64,000 nt of DNA from UBA8389 sp035719105 (GTDB taxonomy: Bacteria > Bacteroidota > Bacteroidia > Bacteroidales > UBA1402). The notes beneath the pieces are model-generated. The model did no database searches and had not been told where the DNA came from. It saw only the letters and a program-made list of their open reading frames with translations. This document shows positions 9,371-15,559 of the stretch, piece by piece (positions within the stretch are counted from its first letter, which is position 1; every line of letters begins with the position of its first letter). The stretch covers positions 134,299 to 198,298 of the forward strand of contig DASTGN010000007.1 of assembly GCA_035719105.1 (NCBI GenBank), in the 5' to 3' direction. The position numbers and the translations under genes were made by a program.

Positions 9371-9435
9371 CAGGCAATAACTCGTCGGGTTTTTGGTGCA
9401 CCAGCATCATTACAGAAACAATCATTCGGTCAAAA

Positions 9436-9454
9436 GGATACAAAAAGGATCGTT
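9436..9454 (-). promoter_or_regulatory. Operator-like TTGTATCC repeat upstream of the giant gene
   Basis: TTGTATCC on the minus strand at 9443-9436, with a second degenerate half (AACGATCC) 11 bases further up at 9454-9447. It lies between the LuxR-type regulator gene (stop at 9473) and the giant gene it probably controls. Confidence 0.5.
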
Positions 9455-9472
9455 TCGTGGGCTTCAGCCTGA

Positions 9473-10303
9473 TTAAATTGAGAAAAGATACCCCACTAGG
9501 TTATCGTCGTTAGTCAGATTCATCTTCTTTCTGAGTCGAGTTCGCGCAATTCGGACGCTATCGTAGGTTTGAAAGGTCATGCCAGCTATTTCTTTTGTGG
9601 AAAGGTTGAGACGAAGGAAAAAGCAAAGCTTGATTTCAGCAGGTGTAAGATTGGGATGCTTAATGCCTAAGTTCCGGTAAAATTCCTGATCACTTTCTTT
9701 TATCCGGCTTTCGAACTGGTTCCAGGAACTTTCGGAGAAATCGGAATTAAGCTCGTTGATAATGCGGTCCAAATAAGGACTAACGGCCTCGGGTTCCGAT
9801 TTCAAAAGATTCTTTACTTGTTTGAGTTCAGAAATGTACTTATGCTTAAACTCTTCGTTTTGAACGTTTCTTAGGGAAATGGCAGCAACTTCCCGCTTTT
9901 GAGCCTCAATGACTTGCTTGTGATAATCGTTGGTCTGCAGAACCGACTTCACCCTTGCCATCAATTCAATCGCTTCAAATGGTTTTCGAATGTAATCGAC
10001 TACGCCAGTATTAAAAGCCTTTTCGAGGTCGGATTTCTCAGACAGGCAAGTAATCATTATCACTGGAATCTGAGCTGTTTCGACATCTTCTTTTAAAATC
10101 TCGATGGATCTGAGCCCATCAATTCCCGGCATCTGCCAGTCCATCAGAATAAGATCCGGCTTGGCTTCCTGAGCTTTTTTAATGGCTGAAGGGCCGTCAA
10201 ATGCGACTGATAGCTCACACTCCATATTTTTAGAAAGAACAACAGAGATCAGGGAAACGGAATAGGGATTGTCGTCGACAATCAGTATATGGTGCTTATT
10301 CAT
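9473..10303 (-). CDS. Response regulator: receiver, coiled coil, LuxR-type HTH
   Basis: 276 residues from the ATG at 10303 (a TTG two codons earlier is less likely). The receiver domain (about 3-122) starts HHILIVDDN, has its phospho-acceptor Asp55 in LILMDWQMPG and a conserved Lys in YIRKPF. A charged helical linker (about 125-200) follows, then a LuxR-like helix-turn-helix (about 213-270): NLTPAEIKLCFFLRLNLSTK, then EIAGMTFQTYDSVRIARTRL. It is a DNA-binding two-component output. It sits immediately upstream of the giant gene and its operator, and is divergent from the histidine kinase. I infer that it controls the three left-hand surface genes; the partner kinase is probably the adjacent one. 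Confidence 0.88.
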   Translation of the reverse strand: MNKHHILIVDDNPYSVSLISVVLSKNMECELSVAFDGPSAIKKAQEAKPDLILMDWQMPGIDGLRSIEILKEDVETAQIPVIMITCLSEKSDLEKAFNTGVVDYIRKPFEAIELMARVKSVLQTNDYHKQVIEAQKREVAAISLRNVQNEEFKHKYISELKQVKNLLKSEPEAVSPYLDRIINELNSDFSESSWNQFESRIKESDQEFYRNLGIKHPNLTPAEIKLCFFLRLNLSTKEIAGMTFQTYDSVRIARTRLRKKMNLTNDDNLVGYLFSI

Positions 10304-10593
10304 AATCAAGGTTCGGTTTACTGCGTGAAGTTAAAATATATCGTCTAATAATCAAAATATTCATTATGTATTTTATGCATCGGCGCATTGTGAATCGATC
10401 AATAGCACAACTTTACCTATTATGAACATGACAATCATCACAATTAGTTTTATATTTAATTCCAATTAATCTTTTGTTTTCATATAATTCATATTGATAG
10501 GATGGTGTACAAAATTTATTTTCTTACTTCTGAAAACAAGCTGTAATATTCTTGAAATATTTTATCTTTGCTAAACTGAAAAACATCATCTTC
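10304..10593. promoter_or_regulatory. AT-rich divergent promoter region
   Basis: About 290 bases between the LuxR-type regulator and the histidine kinase, strongly AT-rich and without a convincing ORF. A TATCTTTG -7 box at 10563-10570 serves the kinase. No TTGTATCC repeat or GTAAGGC-type palindrome is present, so these two regulatory genes are probably not under the same operator as the surface genes. Confidence 0.6.
10563..10570 (+). promoter_or_regulatory. -7 promoter element for the histidine kinase gene
   Basis: TATCTTTG, a full match to TAnnTTTG, 24 bases before the ATG at 10594. Transcription from here would begin after the alternative upstream start at 10552, so it supports the shorter protein. 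Confidence 0.65.
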
Positions 10594-11685
10594 ATGCATG
10601 CACTGCCGAATATACTTATCGTTGACGACAACTCTACCAACCTTTTGTATCTGGAAATCATCCTAAGGAATATACCTGCGAAGTTGATTAAAGCACTTTC
10701 TGGTGCAGAAGCACTTTCTTTAGTCAATGATTCTGAATTGTCACTGGCCATTTTAGATGTCCAAATGCCGGAAATGAACGGATACGAACTCGCCGTTTTG
10801 CTGAATGAAAACCGAGCGGAAAACAAAGTTCCCATCATTTTTCTGACAGCCAATTTTCCCGAAAACGCAAGAGTATTGGAGGGTTATAAAGCAGGCGCCG
10901 TGGATTACATTGTCAAGCCCTTGAATGAGGTAATACTCATCAGCAAGATCAAGATATTTCTGGAAATGTACTGGCAAAAACAACGCATCATCGACGATAC
11001 GGAAAAACTGAGGATTTCAGAAGAGGAAACCAGGATTGCCAAAGAAAAAGTTGAGGAATTGAACCAATATCAAATCAAGGCATTAGAAGATGAGCGGGCT
11101 CAAATTTCCCTGCAAGTCCATGATGAATTGGGTCAATCCATGACCGCCTTGAAAATGGATTTGAATTGGGTAAAGCAGAATCTGAATGATACCGACCTAG
11201 CTGCTCAGAAGATTGATAAAATGATTCAAATGACTGACCAGGTGATTAAAAAGGTCCAACGGATTTCGGCAGAGCTTCATCCAGGCGTTTTGGACGACCT
11301 TGGGCTAATCGCGGCTGTTGAATGGTACTGTGAAGAATTCACGGAACGAACGGGCATTCCATGTTTGCTCTTTCTGGGCGATGCCGAACCTGCTTCAAAA
11401 TCATTGAATTTAGCGTTGTTCAGAATCATTCAAGAATCACTGACCAATGTCATCAGGCATTCTCAAGCCACTAAGGTTTCCATTCAACTTTCCATTGAGC
11501 CGGAAGTTTCGTTGATTATTTCAGATAATGGTGTCGGAATCGGTTCGGATAAATTAGATTCAGGGAAATCATTCGGTTTGATCGGTATGCGTCAAAGGAT
11601 TACTCAATGCGGAGGCACTGTAGATTTCTCGGGGTCACCCGGGAACGGAACTTCTGTCATCGTCAACGTACCCAAAACCAACTAA
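10594..11685 (+). CDS. Soluble receiver-histidine kinase, NarX/HisKA_3 type
   Basis: 363 residues. The start at 10594 is chosen because a -7 box at 10563-10570 lies inside the longer reading. Residues 5-122 form a receiver (DD at 11-12, phospho-acceptor Asp55 in LAILDVQMPEMNG, Thr85, Lys108). A coiled coil follows (about 130-170). The HisKA_3 dimerisation helix has His176 in LQVHDELGQ, and the HATPase_c domain has Asn285 in the N box, DNGVGI at 311-316 and GLIGMRQR at 328. There is no membrane segment or sensor domain, so the kinase is cytosolic and its own N-terminal receiver probably takes the input from another kinase. It is 2 bases upstream of the NarL-type regulator, its likely phosphotransfer partner. 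Confidence 0.9.
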   Translation: MHALPNILIVDDNSTNLLYLEIILRNIPAKLIKALSGAEALSLVNDSELSLAILDVQMPEMNGYELAVLLNENRAENKVPIIFLTANFPENARVLEGYKAGAVDYIVKPLNEVILISKIKIFLEMYWQKQRIIDDTEKLRISEEETRIAKEKVEELNQYQIKALEDERAQISLQVHDELGQSMTALKMDLNWVKQNLNDTDLAAQKIDKMIQMTDQVIKKVQRISAELHPGVLDDLGLIAAVEWYCEEFTERTGIPCLLFLGDAEPASKSLNLALFRIIQESLTNVIRHSQATKVSIQLSIEPEVSLIISDNGVGIGSDKLDSGKSFGLIGMRQRITQCGGTVDFSGSPGNGTSVIVNVPKTN

Positions 11686-11687
11686 AA

Positions 11688-12317
11688 ATGAAAGTGCTCA
11701 TTGCCGATGATCATGCCATAGTCAGGGAAGGAGTAAAACAAATAGTAAAAACTCTCCCCGAAGTCAAACTGATAGAAGAAGTTTCTGACGGCATACAGGC
11801 TTTTGCCAAAATCTGTGAAACAAATTACGACATTGTCATTCTGGATATTTCGATGCCAGGCATGACCGGTTTGGATGTCTTACAACGAATGAAAGACAGG
11901 GACATTAAGACCAAGGTACTCATATTCAGCTTTTATCCGCAGGAACAATATGCCATTCGCGCATTTAAATTAGGAGCCTCCGGTTATCTTTCCAAAGACA
12001 GCGCCTTTGAAGAACTGGCAATGGCCATACGCAAAATCAATGCCGGTGGTAAATACATTTCGGTAGCTCTTGCCGAAAAACTGATCTTTCAGGATGCCGG
12101 CATGGAAGGCAAGCTCCCTCATGAAACGTTGTCCGAGCGTGAATTCCAGATTATGATCCAACTGGCAAAAGGAAGATCGGTCACTGATATTGCACACACC
12201 TTATTTATATCTGATAAAACGGTCAGCACTTACAAGATGCGTGTTCTTGAAAAAATGAACATGAAAACAAACGCTGATTTGACGATGTACGCCATAAAAA
12301 ACAATCTGATCGAATAG
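11688..12317 (+). CDS. NarL-family response regulator
   Basis: 209 residues from the ATG at 11688, 2 bases after the kinase stop codon; a longer reading from 11607 overlaps the kinase and is rejected. The receiver has DD at 7-8, Asp53 in IVILDISMPGMTG, Ser81 and Lys103. The LuxR/NarL HTH covers about 148-205: TLSEREFQIMIQLAKGRSV, then DIAHTLFISDKTVSTYKMRV. It should be phosphorylated by the preceding kinase and bind DNA as a dimer. The likely targets are the palindrome starting 16 bases after its own stop (12333-12353) and the similar one at 13089-13108. A receiver-only paralogue lies at 13242-13631. Confidence 0.92.
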   Translation: MKVLIADDHAIVREGVKQIVKTLPEVKLIEEVSDGIQAFAKICETNYDIVILDISMPGMTGLDVLQRMKDRDIKTKVLIFSFYPQEQYAIRAFKLGASGYLSKDSAFEELAMAIRKINAGGKYISVALAEKLIFQDAGMEGKLPHETLSEREFQIMIQLAKGRSVTDIAHTLFISDKTVSTYKMRVLEKMNMKTNADLTMYAIKNNLIE

Positions 12318-12332
12318 CCTGCAAAACTTTTC

Positions 12333-12353
12333 TTGTAAGGCGAGCCTTACCAA
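12333..12353 (+). promoter_or_regulatory. Palindromic operator upstream of the 12456 gene
   Basis: The core GTAAGGCGAGCCTTAC (12335-12350) has perfect 7-bp arms around GA, extended by TT on the left and CAA on the right. Its centre is 75.5 bases upstream of the -7 box at 12418. A related palindrome stands at the same distance from the promoter of the receiver-only gene, so this is a strong candidate binding site for the NarL-type regulator encoded just upstream. Confidence 0.65.
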
Positions 12354-12385
12354 TGATTCAGAATCCCTCACCTTAAGATGACATG

Positions 12386-12425
12386 AACCCCTTTCAGAGC
12401 GCCCCATAAAGGCGCTCTATCTTTG
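12386..12425 (+). promoter_or_regulatory. Promoter of the 12456 gene with overlapping hairpin
   Basis: The -7 box TATCTTTG lies at 12418-12425. AACCCCTTTCA at 12386-12396 begins exactly 32 bases upstream of it, and the same 11-mer stands at the same distance in the 13173 promoter; its TTTC may act as the -33 element. Between the two lies a perfect 7-bp hairpin, GAGCGCC/GGCGCTC (12397-12417), directly against the -7 box. It has no T-tract, so it looks more like a second operator than a terminator. Confidence 0.6.
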
Positions 12426-12455
12426 TAGTATAAATCTCGACCAAACTACAAGGAT

Positions 12456-12944
12456 ATGTGTTCAGTTCGAAACCTCTTATTATTAGCAGCCATGATTGGA
12501 ATCTCATTCCAATCATTTGCTCAATCCGGAAGAGGTCCGATGTCTACTACCGCTATTGGTCATATGGCTGTTACGTTGCTTTCACCTGCTACCGTAAGCA
12601 GCGTTCAAGATCTTAGCTTCAACAATGTTCCCCTTCGCAACGCTTCAAGCATCACCGCTTCAGAAAATTCAACAAATCTAAGCACAATTAATGGTAATGT
12701 ACAAATGGGATCCCTGAAAGTTCAAGGAAATAAATCAACATATTCTGTAACCGTAAGCAATCGCTCTTATGGTTTCAATCACAAAGGTTCGAACATTTCG
12801 ATCGGAAATTTCTCAACCTATACCAATACAGATGTCAATGGTGCAAGCACCATCTTCATAGGAGCCACAATGGACGTAAAAAAAGCAGCAGTCGACACTT
12901 ATCAAAATGAGTCGCCTCTTGCTGTTACGGTCAATTACAATTAA
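12456..12944 (+). CDS. Small secreted protein, diverged DUF4402/pilin-like
   Basis: 162 residues with a signal peptide (about 1-22, ending SFAQ) and a beta-rich, Ser/Thr/Asn-rich mature part. Parts resemble the two DUF4402 proteins at the left end: an early segment with VSSVQDLSFNNV, a late segment with STIFIGATMDVKKAA, and the C-terminus PLAVTVNYN with penultimate Tyr. It lacks the Gly at -14, so the pilin-like C-terminus is less complete. It is monocistronic, directly downstream of the NarL-type regulator and under the palindromic operator at 12333. I infer that it is an output of that two-component pair; family membership is by eye and less certain than for the other two. Confidence 0.65.
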   Translation: MCSVRNLLLLAAMIGISFQSFAQSGRGPMSTTAIGHMAVTLLSPATVSSVQDLSFNNVPLRNASSITASENSTNLSTINGNVQMGSLKVQGNKSTYSVTVSNRSYGFNHKGSNISIGNFSTYTNTDVNGASTIFIGATMDVKKAAVDTYQNESPLAVTVNYN

Positions 12945-12953
12945 CTCCAATGG

Positions 12954-13016
12954 CTGGAAGTTTACTTCCAGAGGTCCCACCACCATCAAAGGAGTTTATA
13001 TGGTGGGTGTTTTATT
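12954..13016 (+). terminator. Two consecutive hairpins ending the 12456 gene
   Basis: Ten bases after the stop codon: CTGGAAG/CTTCCAG (12954-12971) with a 4-base loop. Then CCCACCA (12976-12982) pairs with TGGTGGG (13001-13007) and runs into TGTTTTATTT. The second hairpin with its T-rich tail is the likely terminator. Confidence 0.7.
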
Positions 13017-13036
13017 TAAAAGTAGTTTAGGTAGAG

Positions 13037-13068
13037 CAAGCAGGTATTCTGTGAAGAATGCCTGCTTG
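13037..13068 (+). other. Strong 13-bp hairpin between the pilin-like and receiver-only genes
   Basis: CAAGCAGGTATTC (13037-13049) pairs with GAATGCCTGCTTG (13056-13068) across a 6-base loop, with a single G-T wobble. Only a weak AATTT follows. It could be a back-up terminator or an insulating structure upstream of the palindrome at 13089. The surrounding 297 bases (12945-13241) hold no credible gene. Confidence 0.55.
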
Positions 13069-13088
13069 AATTTACAAAAACTATGGCG

Positions 13089-13108
13089 TTGTAAGGGTTC
13101 CCCTACAA
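13089..13108 (+). promoter_or_regulatory. Palindromic operator upstream of the receiver-only gene
   Basis: TTGTAAGGG, then TT, then CCCCTACAA: 20 bases, palindromic apart from one pair per arm and the centre. It shares TTGTAAGG with the palindrome at 12333. Its centre is 74.5 bases upstream of the -7 box at 13173. Confidence 0.62.
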
Positions 13109-13140
13109 AGATTTCAGAAATATCGGAAGTCTATATCTCC

Positions 13141-13180
13141 AACCCCTTTCAACGTTCAATTTTGGACAGACTTAAATTTG
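13141..13180 (+). promoter_or_regulatory. Promoter of the receiver-only gene
   Basis: AACCCCTTTCA at 13141-13151 and the -7 box TAAATTTG at 13173-13180. The 32-base spacing between the two is identical to that at 12386/12418, although the intervening bases differ. Confidence 0.6.
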
Positions 13181-13241
13181 CCGAAGCTACTTAATCGATT
13201 CGTTTCGTTTTTATAACCTACTACCAAAAAATAAGACAAAC

Positions 13242-13631
13242 ATGAACATTCTACTTGGTGATGACCATTTGATGGTACGTGCAGGAGTCGAACAAATTAT
13301 TCGCACACTTCCTGAGGTGGTGCTTATTGAAGAAGTGAATGATGGATACGAATTGTTAAGTAAGGTGGACAGCCATCAATACGATCTAGTCATTATGGAC
13401 ATCTCGATTTCAGGAATCTCCGGATTGGACGTACTTCAAAAAATGCGCCACAACAAAAACATGACAAACGTTTTATTATACAGTTTTGACCCACATAAAC
13501 AACAAGCCATGTTTGCTTTGAGGCAAGGCGCATCCGGATATCTGGCAAAAAACAGTGTATTTGAAGAATTGGCAACAGCCATACGACGCATATCAAAAGG
13601 TGGCAAATATGTTTCTGCGGAAACAGCTTGA
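13242..13631 (+). CDS. Receiver-only response regulator (paralogue without HTH)
   Basis: 129 residues that align without gaps to residues 1-125 of the NarL-type regulator at 11688; I count about 70 identities by hand. The phosphorylation residues are all kept (DD at 7-8, Asp53 in LVIMDIS, Ser81, Lys103), but the protein stops after GKYVSAETA, where the paralogue continues into its linker and HTH. A terminator follows 21 bases later, so no detached HTH is left. It could be a decaying copy, but an intact receiver with a regulated promoter points rather to a phosphate sink or a protein-protein competitor of the full regulator. Confidence 0.8.
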   Translation: MNILLGDDHLMVRAGVEQIIRTLPEVVLIEEVNDGYELLSKVDSHQYDLVIMDISISGISGLDVLQKMRHNKNMTNVLLYSFDPHKQQAMFALRQGASGYLAKNSVFEELATAIRRISKGGKYVSAETA

Positions 13632-13652
13632 GAACATGGTTAAAAATAGATT

Positions 13653-13695
13653 GTAACAAAAAAGGGATGTTTTATTGACATCCCTTTTTTGTTAC
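13653..13695. terminator. Bidirectional terminator, perfect 18-bp stem
   Basis: GTAACAAAAAAGGGATGT (13653-13670) and its exact complement (13678-13695) around a 7-base loop. The A/T runs in the stem give a T-tract in either direction. It serves the receiver-only gene (+) and the convergent ferredoxin gene (-). Confidence 0.9.
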
Positions 13696-13708
13696 GATTC
13701 CGGAGTAA

Positions 13709-13876
13709 TTATGCCGGGTGAATGGATTCTGTTGGACAAACGTCTGCACAGGTGCCACAATCGGTGCATACTTCCGCATCGATCTTATAGATATCGCCTT
13801 CGGAAATAGCTTCTACCGGACATTCATCGATGCAGGTTCCGCAAGCGATGCAATCATCATTGATAACATAAGCCAT
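13709..13876 (-). CDS. 2[4Fe-4S] ferredoxin
   Basis: 55 residues, start ATG at 13876, stop at 13709. Two CxxCxxCxxxCP motifs are complete: CIACGTCIDECP and CTDCGTCADVCP, which bind two [4Fe-4S] clusters. This is the usual short clostridial-type ferredoxin of anaerobic Bacteroidota, a low-potential electron carrier for enzymes such as pyruvate:ferredoxin oxidoreductase or hydrogenases. It stands alone between a bidirectional terminator and the divergent porT gene, so it is probably transcribed by itself. Its presence suggests an anaerobic or facultative life. Confidence 0.95.
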   Translation of the reverse strand: MAYVINDDCIACGTCIDECPVEAISEGDIYKIDAEVCTDCGTCADVCPTESIHPA

Positions 13877-13922
13877 GATTCAATAGAGTTTAATGAGTAA
13901 ATATTAGCTCGACAAATGTACG

Positions 13923-13930
13923 TAATTTTG
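13923..13930 (+). promoter_or_regulatory. -7 promoter element for porT
   Basis: TAATTTTG, matching TAnnTTTG, with GGTATG after it. It supports the porT start at 14004 over the longer reading from 13935, whose first codons would fall at or before the transcript start. Confidence 0.55.
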
Positions 13931-14003
13931 GTATGTGTGCAAAAAAAGCGGCAATAATTCATATAAAAAGTCGTTTATTCCTCACGGAGCAATTAACCGA
14001 AGG

Positions 14004-14717
14004 ATGAATAAGCTAATTTCTATTATATTGACCTTTGTTTCACTGACATTATCGTTCAGTTTGGCCACTGCGCAGAAAAAAGTTCAGTATCTACAGTACG
14101 AAGATTTAAAACCCTATCATTTTGGTTTTTTGATTGGTCTGCATTCGCAAGATCTGATTTTGGACCATTCTGGAGCAATCGATACAAATGGTGACAAGTG
14201 GTATGGTAATGTCAATAAATACACGCCTGGTTTTTCGGTCGGGGTCATTGCCGACCTTAGATTGGCCGACTTCCTTAGCCTTCGGACAACCCCAACTATT
14301 CATTTTGGCAGCAAGGATGTGACGTTGGTTTCCGATGCAGCTGGAAGCACGCCTGTAACCGCGAACGTACGTTCCAATTACATTTTGATCCCAATGAATC
14401 TACGATATCGTGGCTCCAGGACGGATAATTACAGACCTTATGTAATGAGTGGTTTCAGCGCAGGGCTGGACATGGGTAGAGACAAGCTGCAACCGCTTTT
14501 GCTTCAACCCATCAATTTATATTGGGAAATTGGGGCTGGTTGTGACATCTACATGCCTTATTTCAGATTGGTTCCTGAATTGAAAGTTTGTCTGGGAATG
14601 GGTGACATTTTGGTTCACAATCGAACCGATCAATCGAGCGATGCGTTTCTAAAATACTCGAATGCATTCGATGCCATTACTTCTAGACTGATTGTCTTTT
14701 CCTTACAATTCGAATAA
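14004..14717 (+). CDS. porT: Type IX secretion system protein PorT
   Basis: 237 residues from the ATG at 14004, where a signal peptide (MNKLISIILTFVSLTLSFSL, then ATAQ) begins. The rest is an outer-membrane beta-barrel of the PorT family: KPYHFGFLIGLHSQD at the start, FSVGVIADLRLADFLSLR, NYRPYVMSG, and a closing segment with EIGAGCDIYMPYFRLVPELK. PorT is required for assembly of the type IX secretion translocon in Porphyromonas and Flavobacterium. The giant surface protein ending at 1969 carries the matching C-terminal signal. It is convergent with, and directly abuts, the metallophosphatase gene (stops at 14717 and 14718) with no terminator between them. Confidence 0.9.
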   Translation: MNKLISIILTFVSLTLSFSLATAQKKVQYLQYEDLKPYHFGFLIGLHSQDLILDHSGAIDTNGDKWYGNVNKYTPGFSVGVIADLRLADFLSLRTTPTIHFGSKDVTLVSDAAGSTPVTANVRSNYILIPMNLRYRGSRTDNYRPYVMSGFSAGLDMGRDKLQPLLLQPINLYWEIGAGCDIYMPYFRLVPELKVCLGMGDILVHNRTDQSSDAFLKYSNAFDAITSRLIVFSLQFE

Positions 14718-15551
14718 TCAGTTTACGTCCAAATCCATTCTACCAACGTAGATCCCCCCTTTTCCAACTTGGTTGATTAAGACGGTGTCCCCGATCGCAT
14801 TTATTTTTTTCAATGGACTTCGCATGAAAGTGTGGGTGTGGCCCCCAATGATGACATCAATACTTTTGGTTTTTTCTGCCAATCGGATATCATCCGGTGC
14901 ATCGCCTTTATTATCAAAACCTAGATGAGAAAGACACACAACCAAATCACATTTTTTCACTGTTTTGAGCCATGCTGCTTTAGCTTCGGCTGTTTCGTAA
15001 GGTTCCGAATACTTGATTCCTTCGAAATTAATGGGGGAAATCAGGCTATTGGGGCTAATATTGGCAGAAACGATGCCGATTCGGAGCTTTCCTTTTTTAA
15101 CAATCAGCCAAGAATGCACATACTTTTTCAATTTGGTGGCTGAAACATCGTAGTTGGAACAAACGATTTTAAAATTGGCCTTTCGAAGAACGTTGGACAA
15201 AAACAAAATACCGTTGTCAAATTCGTGGTTTCCAAGAGTAACTGCATTCAGCCCCAGCTTATTCATCAGATTTATTTCGGCTTCACCTTTAAAAAGATTG
15301 TAATAGGGTGTGCCCTGGACAAAATCACCGGCATCGACAACCAATACGTTTGGCTCTTTTGAGCGAACTTCACGAATCAAAGCTGCGCGGCGAACAATTC
15401 CGCCCATATCTGCGTTGTACTTATCGTCGGATCGATAGGGCTCGAGTTGGCTGTGGGTGTCGTTGGTATGCAGTAAAACCAATGGCGTTCCGGCTTTGAT
15501 GTTGACAACAGAAAGCACTAAAATTGACAGTATGAGGAGATTTTTATTCAT
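14718..15551 (-). CDS. Periplasmic metallophosphatase, 5'-nucleotidase N-terminal domain protein
   Basis: 277 residues: a signal peptide (about 1-20), then a calcineurin-like metallophosphatase domain of the UshA type with LLHTNDTHSQ, VVDAGDFVQGTP, TLGNHEFDNG, VCLSHLG and IIGGHTHTF, which together hold the two-metal site. It ends after about 277 residues, without the substrate-binding C-terminal domain normally fused to it in UshA. That domain is encoded by the gene immediately upstream (15560-16303), 8 bases away on the same strand. The two products probably act together as a 5'-nucleotidase or related phosphoesterase. Confidence 0.9.
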   Translation of the reverse strand: MNKNLLILSILVLSVVNIKAGTPLVLLHTNDTHSQLEPYRSDDKYNADMGGIVRRAALIREVRSKEPNVLVVDAGDFVQGTPYYNLFKGEAEINLMNKLGLNAVTLGNHEFDNGILFLSNVLRKANFKIVCSNYDVSATKLKKYVHSWLIVKKGKLRIGIVSANISPNSLISPINFEGIKYSEPYETAEAKAAWLKTVKKCDLVVCLSHLGFDNKGDAPDDIRLAEKTKSIDVIIGGHTHTFMRSPLKKINAIGDTVLINQVGKGGIYVGRMDLDVN

Positions 15552-15559
15552 TTTCCTAA

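Noticed and set aside
12907..13194. 95-residue plus-strand ORF overlapping the end of the 12456 gene
   Set aside because: It runs through two terminator hairpins, the 13-bp hairpin and the palindromic operator; no recognisable protein.
13718..13900. 60-residue plus-strand ORF
   Set aside because: It is the antisense of the ferredoxin gene, whose two complete cluster-binding motifs settle the coding strand.
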